This document shows positions 63,994 through 64,000 of a stretch of DNA of 64,000 bases, one piece after another. Numbering within the stretch: position 1 is the stretch's first letter; each line of letters starts with the position of its first letter. A program made the position numbers and the translations under genes. The notes under the pieces are model-generated. The model worked only from the letters and a program-made list of their open reading frames with translations. It was not told where the DNA came from and did no database searches. Source of the stretch: Bacteroidota bacterium (GTDB taxonomy: Bacteria > Bacteroidota > Bacteroidia > Bacteroidales > JACABE01); contig JAPLDQ010000020.1 of the NCBI GenBank assembly GCA_026391675.1, forward strand, positions 62,001-126,000, written 5' to 3'.

Positions 63994-64000
63994 GGCATTT

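Noticed and set aside
63968-63998. Longer MurB start at ATG 63998
   Set aside because: The -7 box TAGCTTTG lies inside this extension, and MurB homologues begin near the LNTFGID motif.

Overview
The window looks like a chromosomal segment from an AT-rich member of the Bacteroidota (Bacteroidetes). Evidence: most gene starts lie a short distance downstream of a TAnnTTTG box, the -7 element of the Bacteroidota primary sigma factor; Shine-Dalgarno sequences are mostly absent; four secreted proteins end in a type IX secretion (T9SS) type A sorting domain; and several gene groups are typical of the phylum (batABCDE with moxR, ndk-nrnA-gldI-like, DUF4834-YfhO, LemA-DUF3137). I see no prophage, transposase, plasmid gene, rRNA or CRISPR array. 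One tRNA (Ser, anticodon UGA) is present.

Layout. 1-4259: a partial helix-hairpin-helix membrane protein, an amino-acid permease, a four-helix-bundle protein and a DUF1015 protein closed by a strong terminator. 4338-11849: a tightly packed unit with an LptF/LptG-type permease, three glycosyltransferases (one a GT22-like membrane enzyme) and the NAD-dependent DNA ligase LigA. 11854-13658: a T9SS-exported protein with seven repeats. 13688-22126 (minus): moxR, DUF58, a BatD-like membrane protein and batA to batE, interrupted by a palindromic repeat. 22241-29336: YfhO/DUF4834, a divergent methyltransferase, ndk, nrnA, a gldI-like lipoprotein and a second FKBP lipoprotein. 29370-31625: a small membrane protein, tRNA-Ser and an internally duplicated DNRLRE-type T9SS protein.

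31675-38920 is a glycan/acyl region: PIG-L deacetylase, LpxD-like acyltransferase, a dedicated acyl carrier protein, a short-chain reductase, a KAS III, then three glycosyltransferases. This is the best candidate for an uncharacterised biosynthetic system here: the gene set could make a (3-hydroxy)acyl-ACP and place it on an amino sugar. 38917-51320 is mixed housekeeping: an FtsE-type ATPase, a thioredoxin-like protein, a propeller T9SS protein, Rpe, LemA/DUF3137, a dipeptidyl-peptidase III lipoprotein and two aldehyde dehydrogenases (P5C dehydrogenase and an ALDH7 type). 51386-51656 is a non-coding degenerate 21-bp tandem array. 51782-59454 (minus) holds small membrane or redox proteins, a T9SS propeller protein and an MBOAT/AlgJ-like O-acetylation pair. 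59659-63993 (minus) holds ClpB, an orphan small protein and MurB.

A recurrent non-coding theme is short tandem repeats, mostly of period 7 or 8, starting at or just after stop codons and reading in the same sense as the gene they follow (moxR, rpe, the DPP III gene, ndk, murB, the methyltransferase, batC and others). Two loci also share a 23-bp repeat based on a TTCGACTACGCTCA palindrome.
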